A stretch of 64,000 nt of DNA from an uncultured Bacilli bacterium (GTDB lineage Bacteria; Bacillota_I; Bacilli_A; ML615J-28; CAG-698), in the NCBI GenBank assembly GCA_947627195.1, contig CANQVC010000003.1, positions 1 through 64,000 of the forward strand. The letters run 5' to 3'. A model generated the notes under the pieces. The model worked only from the letters and a program-made list of their open reading frames with translations, was not told where the DNA came from and made no database searches. Positions 8,043 to 16,398 of this stretch are shown here, piece by piece. Every line of letters begins with the position of its first letter. Within the stretch, counting starts at the first letter, position 1. A program made the translations under genes and the position numbers.

Positions 8043-10696
8043 TCTTCTTCACCTCGAATTACAAATGAAAACTTTTCTCCAGGTTCGATATGTTCTAAAA
8101 GGAATAAACTAGCAAGACATCTTGCAACAATATTAACACGTTCATCACTATCTAAAGTTTTAGTCATTACACAAACTTCACCTTGATAACGTAAAAACTT
8201 TTCATTATCAATTGTAACCATTTTTTCCAATCTTTTAATATTATTCCAAGGGATAATACCATTACATCTAACTGACGAACGAACAAAATATTGATTATTA
8301 TCTAATCTATTACGATGAACTTGTTTTAATAAAGCAAGTTCATTTTCATGAATTCCTTTTTTTACAAGAATTGGTAAATGGACAATTGATGTATCAAAAC
8401 ATTTAGCTTCTTTTAATTCTTCTTCACTAGCAAAAGCATCACCAAAACAAACTCCATCACTATGTACTTTCACAATTTCACTTAAAATAGCTTGTAAATC
8501 AGCATTTCTTTGTTCTTCAATCGTTGGTAAGCCTTCATATAGGGGTGGTCTTTTCCCTGTATGGGAAGGAATATAACAAATAACTTTTAAACCAAATTGG
8601 TGAAAGTAATCATTTTTGTTTAAAACATCTTCATATGATAAGCCTGTATATGGTTTAGGATAAAAATTATGACTAATTCTTATTCGAGAAAAATCGGCAT
8701 GAAATGCTTTTAAATATTCTAATGTACCTTTAGGTGTACATGAAGCATTTAACTCTAATAAATAAGGTTTATTAAGCATTTTTAAAATGTCTTCTTTTGT
8801 AAAGCCATAATCTAGTCTTAATGCATAGATATCTTCTAAAGGTTTATCTTTTTCTAATTCATTTAAACGATTTTTATTAACATCTAAAATTATTTTTAGA
8901 TTTTTTTTCTTGGCTTCATCTAAAACAACTTTTAATTCATCTTGAAATTTATTATTCATTTCTGGCATATGAGTCGAAATAAAGACAGTATCAATATTAC
9001 ATTTTTGTAAAGTTTCTAAATATTTTAAATTATCTTTTAATGAATAATCATCTAAACCAAGATATATAGAAGCAGATACTTCTAAAGTTTTGGCATCATG
9101 TATAGGAAATTTTCCTTTAGGTAATATTTCACCTTTTAAATATTTAATGACTGTTGAAACAGAATTTGGGGTATATTCATATAAACAGCATAAATTTTCA
9201 ATATCATCTAATACTAAATAATCATAAGGATTTCTTGTTGAAAGGACATATAATTCTTTCGCAATCTTATTAGCTTGTTTAATAAATCTTGCTTGATTAA
9301 GAAATGTATTAGCATTATATGAACAAATAACTACTTGATCATATTGAGGAATAATATCTAAAATATGATGATAATCTTCACTATTTGACTCCATTGCTAT
9401 AGCATCCATAGTAGGAATTTCTTTATGTACCATATCAACAATACTACGACTGTTTAATTCATCTTCCGCAATAGTAGCAGCAAAAGGATTAGCAGCAACA
9501 ACTAATACTTTACCTTTATTTTGGAATATTTTTCCTTTTAATAAAGTTAATGATTGGTCTACTAATTTACTAGCGACATTCTTATTATTCTCATTTTCAA
9601 AATACTTTATTAAAGCATTTGTTTGGTAAGTTTTAATATTATTTAATTGTTTATCAAAATATGAATAGAAATTTTTTGTAATTGCTTCTTTTGTTTTTTC
9701 TTTATATTTTAAAATTCTTTCAACTTTTTCATCAATTACATCAATTGGTATTTCATTGTTTAGGACAGCTTCTTCTAACAATTTTAAAGCTCCAATTTGT
9801 TTTTCTAATGTATGAGAAATACAAGCAATATCTAATCCTGCTTTAATTCCCATTACTGCACCTTTCTCAGAAGTGAACTTTGTATCGATTGCTTTCATTT
9901 GCATGCAATCACTGACAATTAAACCTTTAAAATTGAATTTATGGCGTAAAATATCTGTTAGAATAGTTTTTGATAAAGTAGTCGGGTAATCTTTATCTAT
10001 TTTATCAAAAATTATATGAGCGCTCATAATAGCATCAACACCAGATTCAATAGCTTTTTTAAATGGCAATAATTCAATTTCTTCTAATCGTTTCATGTCA
10101 TGAGAAACAGTTGGTAAACCTAAATGGCTGTCAACATTAGTGTCACCATGTCCTGGAAAATGTTTTGCAGTTGCAATAACATTTTCACTTTGTAAACCAC
10201 GAATATAAGAAATACCATATTCACTAACAACATTAGGATCATCAGAATAACTTCTAACACCAATAACAGGATTAGCTGGATTATTATTGACATCTAATGA
10301 TGGTGCAAGATTCATATTAATTCCTAAATGAGTTAATTCTTCACCCATTCCTTTACCAACAATTTCAGCATTTTGTTTATTATCAGTGGCTGTTAAAGTC
10401 ATATTTCCTGGCCAAAATGTTGCACCATCCATAATTCTTGTAACCATTCCACCTTCTTGATCAATGGAAATAAAAGGAATTGTTTTAGTATTTTTAATTA
10501 CTTCTTGATGAATTTTTAAATTTAATTCAATTAATTGTTTTAAGGAAGAAATATTTCTAGTAAATAAAATAATATTTGCTACTTTATATTCTTCAATTAA
10601 AATACGTAAATGTTCATCATATTCATAACCATCAAATCCAGCAATAATTAATTGTCCCAATTTTTCTTTTAGTGTCATTTCTTTTATTGTTCTCAT
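8039..10696 (-). CDS. NagZ (GH3) fused to MupG-type 6-phospho-N-acetylmuramidase
   Basis: Two-enzyme protein of 885 residues without a signal peptide. Residues 1 to about 330 form a GH3 barrel: KHFPGHGDTNVDSH at 178-191 holds the NagZ Asp-His acid/base dyad (D189, H191), and D263 (VSDCMQMKA) is the nucleophile. Residues about 370-535 form the second GH3 domain. From about residue 540 to the end the sequence follows the DUF871/MupG family: SASIYLGLD start, LRLDYGFT, LELNAS, SHNFYPKPYTGLS, PLYEGLPT, VHRNR, VTIDNEKFLRYQGE. NagZ frees GlcNAc from wall oligomers; MupG (known from Staphylococcus aureus) splits MurNAc-6-P-GlcNAc. The open frame is continuous across the junction. The operon setting supports a joint recycling role. 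Confidence 0.9.
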   Translation of the reverse strand: MRTIKEMTLKEKLGQLIIAGFDGYEYDEHLRILIEEYKVANIILFTRNISSLKQLIELNLKIHQEVIKNTKTIPFISIDQEGGMVTRIMDGATFWPGNMTLTATDNKQNAEIVGKGMGEELTHLGINMNLAPSLDVNNNPANPVIGVRSYSDDPNVVSEYGISYIRGLQSENVIATAKHFPGHGDTNVDSHLGLPTVSHDMKRLEEIELLPFKKAIESGVDAIMSAHIIFDKIDKDYPTTLSKTILTDILRHKFNFKGLIVSDCMQMKAIDTKFTSEKGAVMGIKAGLDIACISHTLEKQIGALKLLEEAVLNNEIPIDVIDEKVERILKYKEKTKEAITKNFYSYFDKQLNNIKTYQTNALIKYFENENNKNVASKLVDQSLTLLKGKIFQNKGKVLVVAANPFAATIAEDELNSRSIVDMVHKEIPTMDAIAMESNSEDYHHILDIIPQYDQVVICSYNANTFLNQARFIKQANKIAKELYVLSTRNPYDYLVLDDIENLCCLYEYTPNSVSTVIKYLKGEILPKGKFPIHDAKTLEVSASIYLGLDDYSLKDNLKYLETLQKCNIDTVFISTHMPEMNNKFQDELKVVLDEAKKKNLKIILDVNKNRLNELEKDKPLEDIYALRLDYGFTKEDILKMLNKPYLLELNASCTPKGTLEYLKAFHADFSRIRISHNFYPKPYTGLSYEDVLNKNDYFHQFGLKVICYIPSHTGKRPPLYEGLPTIEEQRNADLQAILSEIVKVHSDGVCFGDAFASEEELKEAKCFDTSIVHLPILVKKGIHENELALLKQVHRNRLDNNQYFVRSSVRCNGIIPWNNIKRLEKMVTIDNEKFLRYQGEVCVMTKTLDSDERVNIVARCLASLFLLEHIEPGEKFSFVIRGEEE

Positions 10697-10708
10697 AAAA
10701 TTAACCTT

Positions 10709-11845
10709 TTAATATAACAAATATTTCTTTCTTGTCATTTTAAATTTTTCTGTATCTTCATCTATAATTTCAAATTGTTTTTCTAATGGATAAAGATCAT
10801 CCATAATATATTGACATCCTGTATTAAATTGTAACATGCAATGATTTCCTTCTTTATATGGTGGAAGAATTTTAAAATCGTTTGGATACATATCACGTAT
10901 AACTTTCAACATTGCCCATCCAGTATGAACAGGTAAAAAGCCATCACGATCTAATACATGTACTTGAACACCACCACATACTACTTTTTCATGTTTAGAA
11001 AATGTTGGGGTAAAATATTGTCTACGAAAATAAACACTAGGTAAACATAAACTATTTAATTTATCAGCTAAAGATTTAGGATCAATATATGGGGCACCAA
11101 CAAATTCAAATGGAGCAGTTGTTCCTCTTCCTTCACTGACATTTGTGCCTTCAAAAATACATGTAGCATTATAAACAATAGCAGTATTAACAGATGGAAA
11201 ATTTGGTGAAGGCATTATCCATAATAAACCAGTTTCATCATAATATTTTTTACGATCATAACCTTCCATTTTTATTAAATGTAATTTACAGCCAATGCCA
11301 AATTCTTCATTAAACATTTTAGCTAATTCAGCAATTGTCATACCATGACGTTGAACTATTGGATAATATCCAACAAATGAACGATAATTAATATCTAATA
11401 TATTTCCTTCAACATCTACACCATTAATTGGATTTGGTCGATCAAATACCACAAATTCTTTATTATGCTCTTTACAAGCCATCATGGCATATGCCATTGT
11501 ATAAATATATGTATAAAATCTAGATCCACCATCTTGAATATCAATACATAATACATCAATTGTATCTAACATTTCTTTTGTTGGACGTTTATCTTTTGTA
11601 TATAGACTATATACAATAATACCTGTTTCTTCATCAATATATGAATCGAAACGAACACCAGCTTGCATATGTCCTCTTACGCCATGTTCTGGTGAAAACA
11701 AACAAACTAAATTAACTTTTTCTTTTAAAACATCAATTGAAGAGCGAAAAGAACTATCTACACCAGTAGGATTTGTAATAAGTCCTACTCTTTTTCCTTT
11801 GAAAAAATCTAAATGTTGGTCAATACAATCAATTCCTAATTTCAT
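10709..11845 (-). CDS. namZ: NamZ-type exo-beta-N-acetylmuramidase (DUF1343)
   Basis: DUF1343/GH171 protein of 378 residues, homologous in pattern to Bacillus subtilis NamZ (YbbC), which releases MurNAc from the non-reducing end of wall fragments. Characteristic stretches are RVGLITNPTGVD at 19-30, LFSPEHGVRG, DIQDGGSRFYTYIYT, FDRPNPINGVDVEGN and WIMPSPNFPS. B. subtilis NamZ is secreted, whereas this protein begins directly with the catalytic fold and shows no signal peptide, so it should work in the cytoplasm beside the NagZ-MupG fusion. Its ATG overlaps the stop of the yesL-like gene (ATGA) with GGAG upstream. Alternating NagZ and NamZ action would strip a glycan chain from one end. Confidence 0.9.
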   Translation of the reverse strand: MKLGIDCIDQHLDFFKGKRVGLITNPTGVDSSFRSSIDVLKEKVNLVCLFSPEHGVRGHMQAGVRFDSYIDEETGIIVYSLYTKDKRPTKEMLDTIDVLCIDIQDGGSRFYTYIYTMAYAMMACKEHNKEFVVFDRPNPINGVDVEGNILDINYRSFVGYYPIVQRHGMTIAELAKMFNEEFGIGCKLHLIKMEGYDRKKYYDETGLLWIMPSPNFPSVNTAIVYNATCIFEGTNVSEGRGTTAPFEFVGAPYIDPKSLADKLNSLCLPSVYFRRQYFTPTFSKHEKVVCGGVQVHVLDRDGFLPVHTGWAMLKVIRDMYPNDFKILPPYKEGNHCMLQFNTGCQYIMDDLYPLEKQFEIIDEDTEKFKMTRKKYLLY

Positions 11846-12588
11846 TTTTTATCTCCTTTATTTGTTTTTGTATCATCTTCATAATTTTCTCTAACATCTT
11901 CATCTTTATTATCTAATTCATCTTTAGAAGAAAAACCATTATCTTGTAAATATGTATAAATTCTTCGCGAAATTAAATAAATGAGAAATAATGGAACACT
12001 AATACCAAAGAAAATCCAAATTGGTAAAAGTGGTAAATATATTATTAACATTAAAAAAGCCACAATAACTACTACTTCTAAAAGAGTTGAGGGAATATAT
12101 TTAAAAGCCATAAAGAATGATAATCTTATTTTTTGCATGAATGTTGCTCTAAAATATACGGTAACAATTATTGTTTGAATACCAGCCATTAATATAACAA
12201 AAGCAAAACCCATCATTAAAAATACACATATAAATGCAATTGTATACCAAGTACTATCTCCTGGATATAAATCCTGAGATGTTTCACCTAAAACACCATC
12301 ATACCATAAATATGCATATCCTGAAATGCCTATCAGAGCAACTAATAAAATTCCAAAGCCAATTGTTTCTTTAAAAAGTAAGGCAAAATTACGAAAATAT
12401 GGTTTGATTACTTCTCTTGTATATTCATCTTTAGCATCTTTAATTGATTTAAAACAAGCCGATATTGATGTAAAGATAGTGATGATACCAAGTGATGTAA
12501 TTAATGTCAATACATTTAAGACAAATAATCGCCATAACCAATCAAAGAAAGTAAATAATTTACCATTACCAATATTTTCTTCTTTCAT
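11842..12588 (-). CDS. YesL-like (DUF624) membrane protein
   Basis: Membrane protein of 248 residues with about five to six hydrophobic segments (near 18-40, 76-96, 112-142, 165-205) and a charged, Asp/Glu/Lys-rich C-terminal tail from about 215. The opening FTFFDWLWRLFVLNVLTLI is typical of DUF624, a family found with carbohydrate ABC transporters (for example yesL next to yesOPQ). It heads the wall-sugar operon, and a solute-binding protein gene lies just upstream, so it may assist uptake of muro-oligosaccharides. Its molecular role is not established. Confidence 0.75.
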   Translation of the reverse strand: MKEENIGNGKLFTFFDWLWRLFVLNVLTLITSLGIITIFTSISACFKSIKDAKDEYTREVIKPYFRNFALLFKETIGFGILLVALIGISGYAYLWYDGVLGETSQDLYPGDSTWYTIAFICVFLMMGFAFVILMAGIQTIIVTVYFRATFMQKIRLSFFMAFKYIPSTLLEVVVIVAFLMLIIYLPLLPIWIFFGISVPLFLIYLISRRIYTYLQDNGFSSKDELDNKDEDVRENYEDDTKTNKGDKK

Positions 12589-12615
12589 TATTTCACCACC
12601 TTTTTTACTTCTTTT

Positions 12616-12644
12616 ATTTTAGCATATTCTAGCAAAAAATACAA
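12616..12644 (-). promoter_or_regulatory. promoter of the NamZ/NagZ-MupG/MurQ operon
   Basis: TTGTAT (12639-12644), 17 bases, then TAAAAT (12616-12621) with an extended -10 (TGCTAAAAT). An AGGTGG ribosome site precedes ATG 12588. No cre-like palindrome is seen here. Confidence 0.7.
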
Positions 12645-12668
12645 TAAAAATCAACGAGAATGAAGCCA

Positions 12669-12702
12669 CAAAAAAAGACCTAAGGAAAACCTTAGATCTT
12701 TA
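12669..12702 (-). terminator. intrinsic terminator after the Big_2 solute-binding protein gene
   Basis: Hairpin with arms AAAGATCTAAGG and CCTTAGGTCTTT around TTTT, followed by TTTTG on the minus strand. It separates the solute-binding protein gene from the wall-sugar operon, so the two can be expressed at different levels. Confidence 0.9.
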
Positions 12703-12712
12703 TTTTCAATCA

Positions 12713-14506
12713 TTAGCTATAAGCAGCTGCTAATAAGTTTTGAATTCTATCAGCTTCACCAGCTATAGCATCAGCCCATGAGCTTTTTTTACCTGTCATA
12801 TATCCTCTAATATTTTCTACAAATGTACCAGAATATGTACTTACAACAGGGTTATCTGAAGTTGATAATGGTTCAAAGAATGAAATATCTTTTAATCTTG
12901 ATTTAACGTAAACCATGGCATCAACACTTGCTGGAGAATCAGTGAATTTTTGAACAGTTCTTAGTCTTGCAGCTTCTTCATCATATCCACTATCTGGACC
13001 TTTATAAAATTCTCTAGTCTTCTTGTAATACATCATAACTGCTAGGTAAATATTTTCAGGATTAACTTCGTTTCCATATTTTGCATATTCGTTTTGTCTA
13101 CCAACAGGCATTACCCATGTAGCAGTTCCACCAAGACCAACATGATAATCTTCTTTCTTACCAGTTAATGATGGGAATGGAACATATCCATATTGAGTTG
13201 TACCTTCACCCCATTGATTATTAGTCCATCTACCAGCATCTCTTACGAACCATAAGTCACCAGTATTGAATAATGCTGTTTGATTATTCCATGATTCAAC
13301 AGAACCATCAACTGCTGATAAACTACCATCAACTAATTGAGCATCATATAAGTTTTTCATTAAATCTGCTGCTTTAGATTCAGCTTCTGCTTCTAGATAA
13401 ACTTTCATTGCATATGGATCACAAATGTTAGTTCCACTAGCATTTACTAATCCAACCCAGTAATAAACAACATGACCAGCTACTGCATGGTATTCTTTTT
13501 GTTGTGCATCTGGTAATGAATTCATAGCAGCTTGTGCTTTTGTACAATATGTTAAGAAATCATCATAACTCCATTCATCATCTAAGAATGCTTGTGCAGG
13601 TTCTTTTAATGATGGGTCAATTGCATTTAAAGATTTCCATAAGTTAACATTGTAATACATAACATTGTAAATATCTGCATCACCATTTGTTACAGAATAT
13701 AATTTACCTTGATATGTTCCTGATTTTTTATAAACAGGGTCTAAAATTTCTGTATTATCATCATATGTTCCATATTTTTGATAGAAATCAGATACATCGA
13801 TTAAGCAGTTACCAGCAACGAATGTTGGAATTTGACTGTCTGGAACAGTAAGGAAATCAAAATCAGATATATTTTTTCTTCCTTGGTCAAGAATATAATT
13901 CCATCTTGCAGGTCCCCAATCGGCATTTGAAGGATATGCTACAGCTTCAAGTGAACAGTTGAATGTTTGTTCAACCCAGTTCCAAGCTGCAACTCTTGCA
14001 TCTTTATCATCACCAGCATATGTTAATGAACCAGGAATTGGATTACCTTGATCATCTACATAAACAAATGTTGGGTCAGTTTCATGTAATGCATGTGATG
14101 CATTAGCAATTTTAATTGTATAACCACCTAGGTCTGGATATGATCCTACAGCACCAGCTGTATTTACACTAAATCTAACAACTGCTGTATTTCCATCTTT
14201 ATCTTCAGCTCCGATTACAACAATACCTTTACCAGTTGCTACACCTGTAACAAGTCCATTTTGGTCAACTGTTGCAGCTTCTGGTTTATCAGATGTCCAT
14301 GTAACTGAAACTTCTTTTAATGTTTTAGCATCTACAGCTTTTAATTGTACTTGTGCATTAACAGCAATAGAGCTAACAGTAAGAGTTTTGCCATTTGATT
14401 GAATTAGAATTTTTCCAGTGCTACCATTAGTTTGTTCAGTATTACCACAACCAACTAAAACGAAAGCAAAGAAAAGCATCAAAAACATAGCCATAAACTT
14501 TTTCAT
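12713..14506 (-). CDS. sugar ABC transporter solute-binding lipoprotein with N-terminal Ig-like domain
   Basis: Lipoprotein of 597 residues with lipobox LVGC (Cys20). About residues 30-118 form a Big_2 domain (VSVTWTSDKPEAATVD, then NGLVTGVATGKG), which is unusual at the N-terminus of a binding protein. From about 125 onward it has the family 1 extracellular binding-protein pattern (AAWNWVEQTFNC, FDFLTVPDSQIPTF, DEWSYDDFLTYCTKAQ, NTGDLWFVRDAG). AGGAGG precedes the ATG. No permease is adjacent, so membrane partners must lie elsewhere. Its place upstream of the muro-sugar operon suggests a wall-derived or amino-sugar oligosaccharide ligand, which is inference. The cre-like operator at its start predicts catabolite repression. 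Confidence 0.8.
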   Translation of the reverse strand: MKKFMAMFLMLFFAFVLVGCGNTEQTNGSTGKILIQSNGKTLTVSSIAVNAQVQLKAVDAKTLKEVSVTWTSDKPEAATVDQNGLVTGVATGKGIVVIGAEDKDGNTAVVRFSVNTAGAVGSYPDLGGYTIKIANASHALHETDPTFVYVDDQGNPIPGSLTYAGDDKDARVAAWNWVEQTFNCSLEAVAYPSNADWGPARWNYILDQGRKNISDFDFLTVPDSQIPTFVAGNCLIDVSDFYQKYGTYDDNTEILDPVYKKSGTYQGKLYSVTNGDADIYNVMYYNVNLWKSLNAIDPSLKEPAQAFLDDEWSYDDFLTYCTKAQAAMNSLPDAQQKEYHAVAGHVVYYWVGLVNASGTNICDPYAMKVYLEAEAESKAADLMKNLYDAQLVDGSLSAVDGSVESWNNQTALFNTGDLWFVRDAGRWTNNQWGEGTTQYGYVPFPSLTGKKEDYHVGLGGTATWVMPVGRQNEYAKYGNEVNPENIYLAVMMYYKKTREFYKGPDSGYDEEAARLRTVQKFTDSPASVDAMVYVKSRLKDISFFEPLSTSDNPVVSTYSGTFVENIRGYMTGKKSSWADAIAGEADRIQNLLAAAYS

Positions 14507-14548
14507 TTTTCTTCCTCCTTGTTTTTATTGTGTTATATCACAATAGTG

Positions 14549-14562
14549 TGAAAATGTTTACA
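14549..14562. promoter_or_regulatory. cre-like operator downstream of the -10 box
   Basis: TGAAAATGTTTACA matches 13 of 14 positions of the cre consensus and sits within a longer inverted repeat (TGTG...CACA). It lies just downstream of the -10 box, near the expected transcription start, the classical place for CcpA repression. Confidence 0.65.
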
Positions 14563-14569
14563 CATTATC

Positions 14570-14598
14570 ATTATACAACACATTTGTTTTTTTGGCAA
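14570..14598 (-). promoter_or_regulatory. sigma-A promoter of the Big_2 solute-binding protein gene
   Basis: TTGCCA (14593-14598), 17-base spacer, TATAAT (14570-14575). This is a strong near-consensus promoter for the gene starting at 14506. Confidence 0.85.
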
Positions 14599-14614
14599 GC
14601 ATTTTTTACTTTTT

Positions 14615-15622
14615 TTATTTTTTTGTAATTATCTTATTAAGGTATTTATAAGATTTCCATACTTCAAAATAAAATTTTTGATAAAACTCCATCAAACCAG
14701 TCCAATCGATCATCACTTCAGTGCATCCATCATGTCGCAATGAAGATATGGAAAATTGTAATAAATCATTTCCAAATCCATGTTTACGATATTTTTGATC
14801 AACACCAAGTGGACCGATTCCACCTAACGATTTAAACCTTTCCTTCCACATCATATTATATGCAATTATTTTAGTTTTTGCCCTATTTACACGGGAAAAA
14901 GCAATGATTGGATAATTTAAATCATTAGGATCACGAATTAATAAATAGTCGTCACCATTTCCACCTAAGGTGAAATAATCTTTAACTTCATATGCCCATC
15001 GATTCCAATGATTATTTAACATCATTTTTATCATTTCTTCTTGATCATCTATTGTCGCTTTAACATAATCATAATTTTTATTTATAATATTATTTTCAAT
15101 ATTATTAATGTTATTAATATTGATATTAATATTATTATTATCATTAAATCTACAAATCAAATCGTGAGTATAACGAGACCCTTGATACCCTCTTTTTTCC
15201 AACCAGACATCTGTTAGATTATCGAAGTCAGTTGCAACACCTGGAAAAAAATTACGAATATCTTTACCAATGTGAATTTGCATTTCATCAAATGAACTTT
15301 CATTTAATATATTATGACAAATTTCTTCAGAAATATTAAATAATTTAGAACCTATTCCTTGTTTTCGATATTTCTTTGCTACATAAAATAATGATATAAA
15401 AGCCATTTTTTTATAATCAGGTATTAAATCATCATCAAAGAATTTTAAAATGATAAAGCCAACTAAATTATTATTAGAATCATATGCACATATTATTCTT
15501 TTTAATTTATAACAATCAATAGATTGATAAAACCAATCTTGGGGAATGGGATAAATCATTCCCATTTCCTGATTCCATAAAGATAAAATTTTTTCTTCTT
15601 TTTCTACTTCTTTAAAATACAT
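14615..15622 (-). CDS. tandem GNAT N-acetyltransferase
   Basis: Protein of 335 residues with two GNAT halves. The first (about 1-155) carries the acetyl-CoA loop RKQGIGSKLF; the second (about 190-335) carries RKHGFGNDLL and ends in FYQKFYFEVW. They are joined by an Asn/Ile-only tract (about residues 160-185) encoded by AAT/ATT repeats. ATG 15622 is preferred over the TTG one codon upstream. No clear ribosome site is visible, so expression may depend on read-through from nagB 40 bases upstream. Position after nagZ2-nagB suggests an amino-sugar or wall-peptide substrate, but the acceptor is unknown. Confidence 0.75.
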   Translation of the reverse strand: MYFKEVEKEEKILSLWNQEMGMIYPIPQDWFYQSIDCYKLKRIICAYDSNNNLVGFIILKFFDDDLIPDYKKMAFISLFYVAKKYRKQGIGSKLFNISEEICHNILNESSFDEMQIHIGKDIRNFFPGVATDFDNLTDVWLEKRGYQGSRYTHDLICRFNDNNNINININNINNIENNIINKNYDYVKATIDDQEEMIKMMLNNHWNRWAYEVKDYFTLGGNGDDYLLIRDPNDLNYPIIAFSRVNRAKTKIIAYNMMWKERFKSLGGIGPLGVDQKYRKHGFGNDLLQFSISSLRHDGCTEVMIDWTGLMEFYQKFYFEVWKSYKYLNKIITKK

Positions 15623-15633
15623 CAATTTAAATT

Positions 15634-15672
15634 ATTTTACTTTAGTATATTACTTAAGTATATTACTTTAGT
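15634..15672. repeat. 13-bp tandem repeat, three copies, across the nagB stop codon
   Basis: Three units read on the minus strand as ACTAAAGTAATAT, ACTTAAGTAATAT and ACTAAAGTAAAAT. The first unit includes the last codons and stop of nagB. It may arise from slippage; it also lengthens the nagB-GNAT gap. Confidence 0.8.
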
Positions 15673-16397
15673 AATGAACATGCTTCTTCATCAGCTACAA
15701 CAGTAACAACACCAGGATGTTTCTTTAATGCTGATGCTGGAAATTCTTCTGTAACTGGTCCATTAACTAATTGATAAATTGCTTCAGCTTTGTTTTTACC
15801 ACTTGCTACTAATAATACTGATTTAGCATTCATTATATTTTTAATACCCATTGTAATTGCATGTGTTGGAACTTGATTAATATCATTATCAAAGAAACGT
15901 GCATTATCTTTTCTTGTCTTTTCAGTTAATGTCACAACTAATGTTTCACTTTCAAATGAAGTTCCTGGTTCATTGAAACCAATATGTCCATTAGCACCAA
16001 TTCCTAATAATTGTAAATCAACAGTTACTTTATTTAAAGCATCACTATATTCTTGACAATTTTTTTGTAAATCTTTACCTAATGATGAAGGTAAATGAAC
16101 ATTTTCTTCTTCAATATCAACATGATTGAATAAATTTGTATGCATGAATGAATAATAACTTTCAGGATGTTCTCTTGGTAAATCACAATATTCATCCAAA
16201 TTGTATGTTTTCACATTCTTAAAGGAAACTTCACCTTTTTTATAGGCATCAATTAAATATTGATACAATCCTACTGGACTACTTCCTGTTGCTAAACCTA
16301 ATACACAATTGGGTTTTTCTTTGATTTGATGAAGCATGATTTCTCCTGCAACTTTACTTAATTCTTGATAATCTTTAACTTTGATGAATTTAATCAT
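15663..16397 (-). CDS. nagB: glucosamine-6-phosphate deaminase
   Basis: NagB converts glucosamine-6-P to fructose-6-P and ammonia, feeding amino sugars into glycolysis. At 244 residues it is the short Gram-positive form. Motifs: LGLATGSSPVGLY near residues 33-45, NLDEYCDLP near 67, LGIGANGHIGFNEPG near 131-145. The longer allosteric tail of enteric NagB is absent. It starts one base after nagZ2 ends, with GGAG upstream, so the two are an operon. It is the outlet for GlcNAc-6-P made by MurQ in the neighbouring operon, but NagA deacetylase is not in this window. Confidence 0.96.
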   Translation of the reverse strand: MIKFIKVKDYQELSKVAGEIMLHQIKEKPNCVLGLATGSSPVGLYQYLIDAYKKGEVSFKNVKTYNLDEYCDLPREHPESYYSFMHTNLFNHVDIEEENVHLPSSLGKDLQKNCQEYSDALNKVTVDLQLLGIGANGHIGFNEPGTSFESETLVVTLTEKTRKDNARFFDNDINQVPTHAITMGIKNIMNAKSVLLVASGKNKAEAIYQLVNGPVTEEFPASALKKHPGVVTVVADEEACSLLK

Positions 16398-16398
16398 T

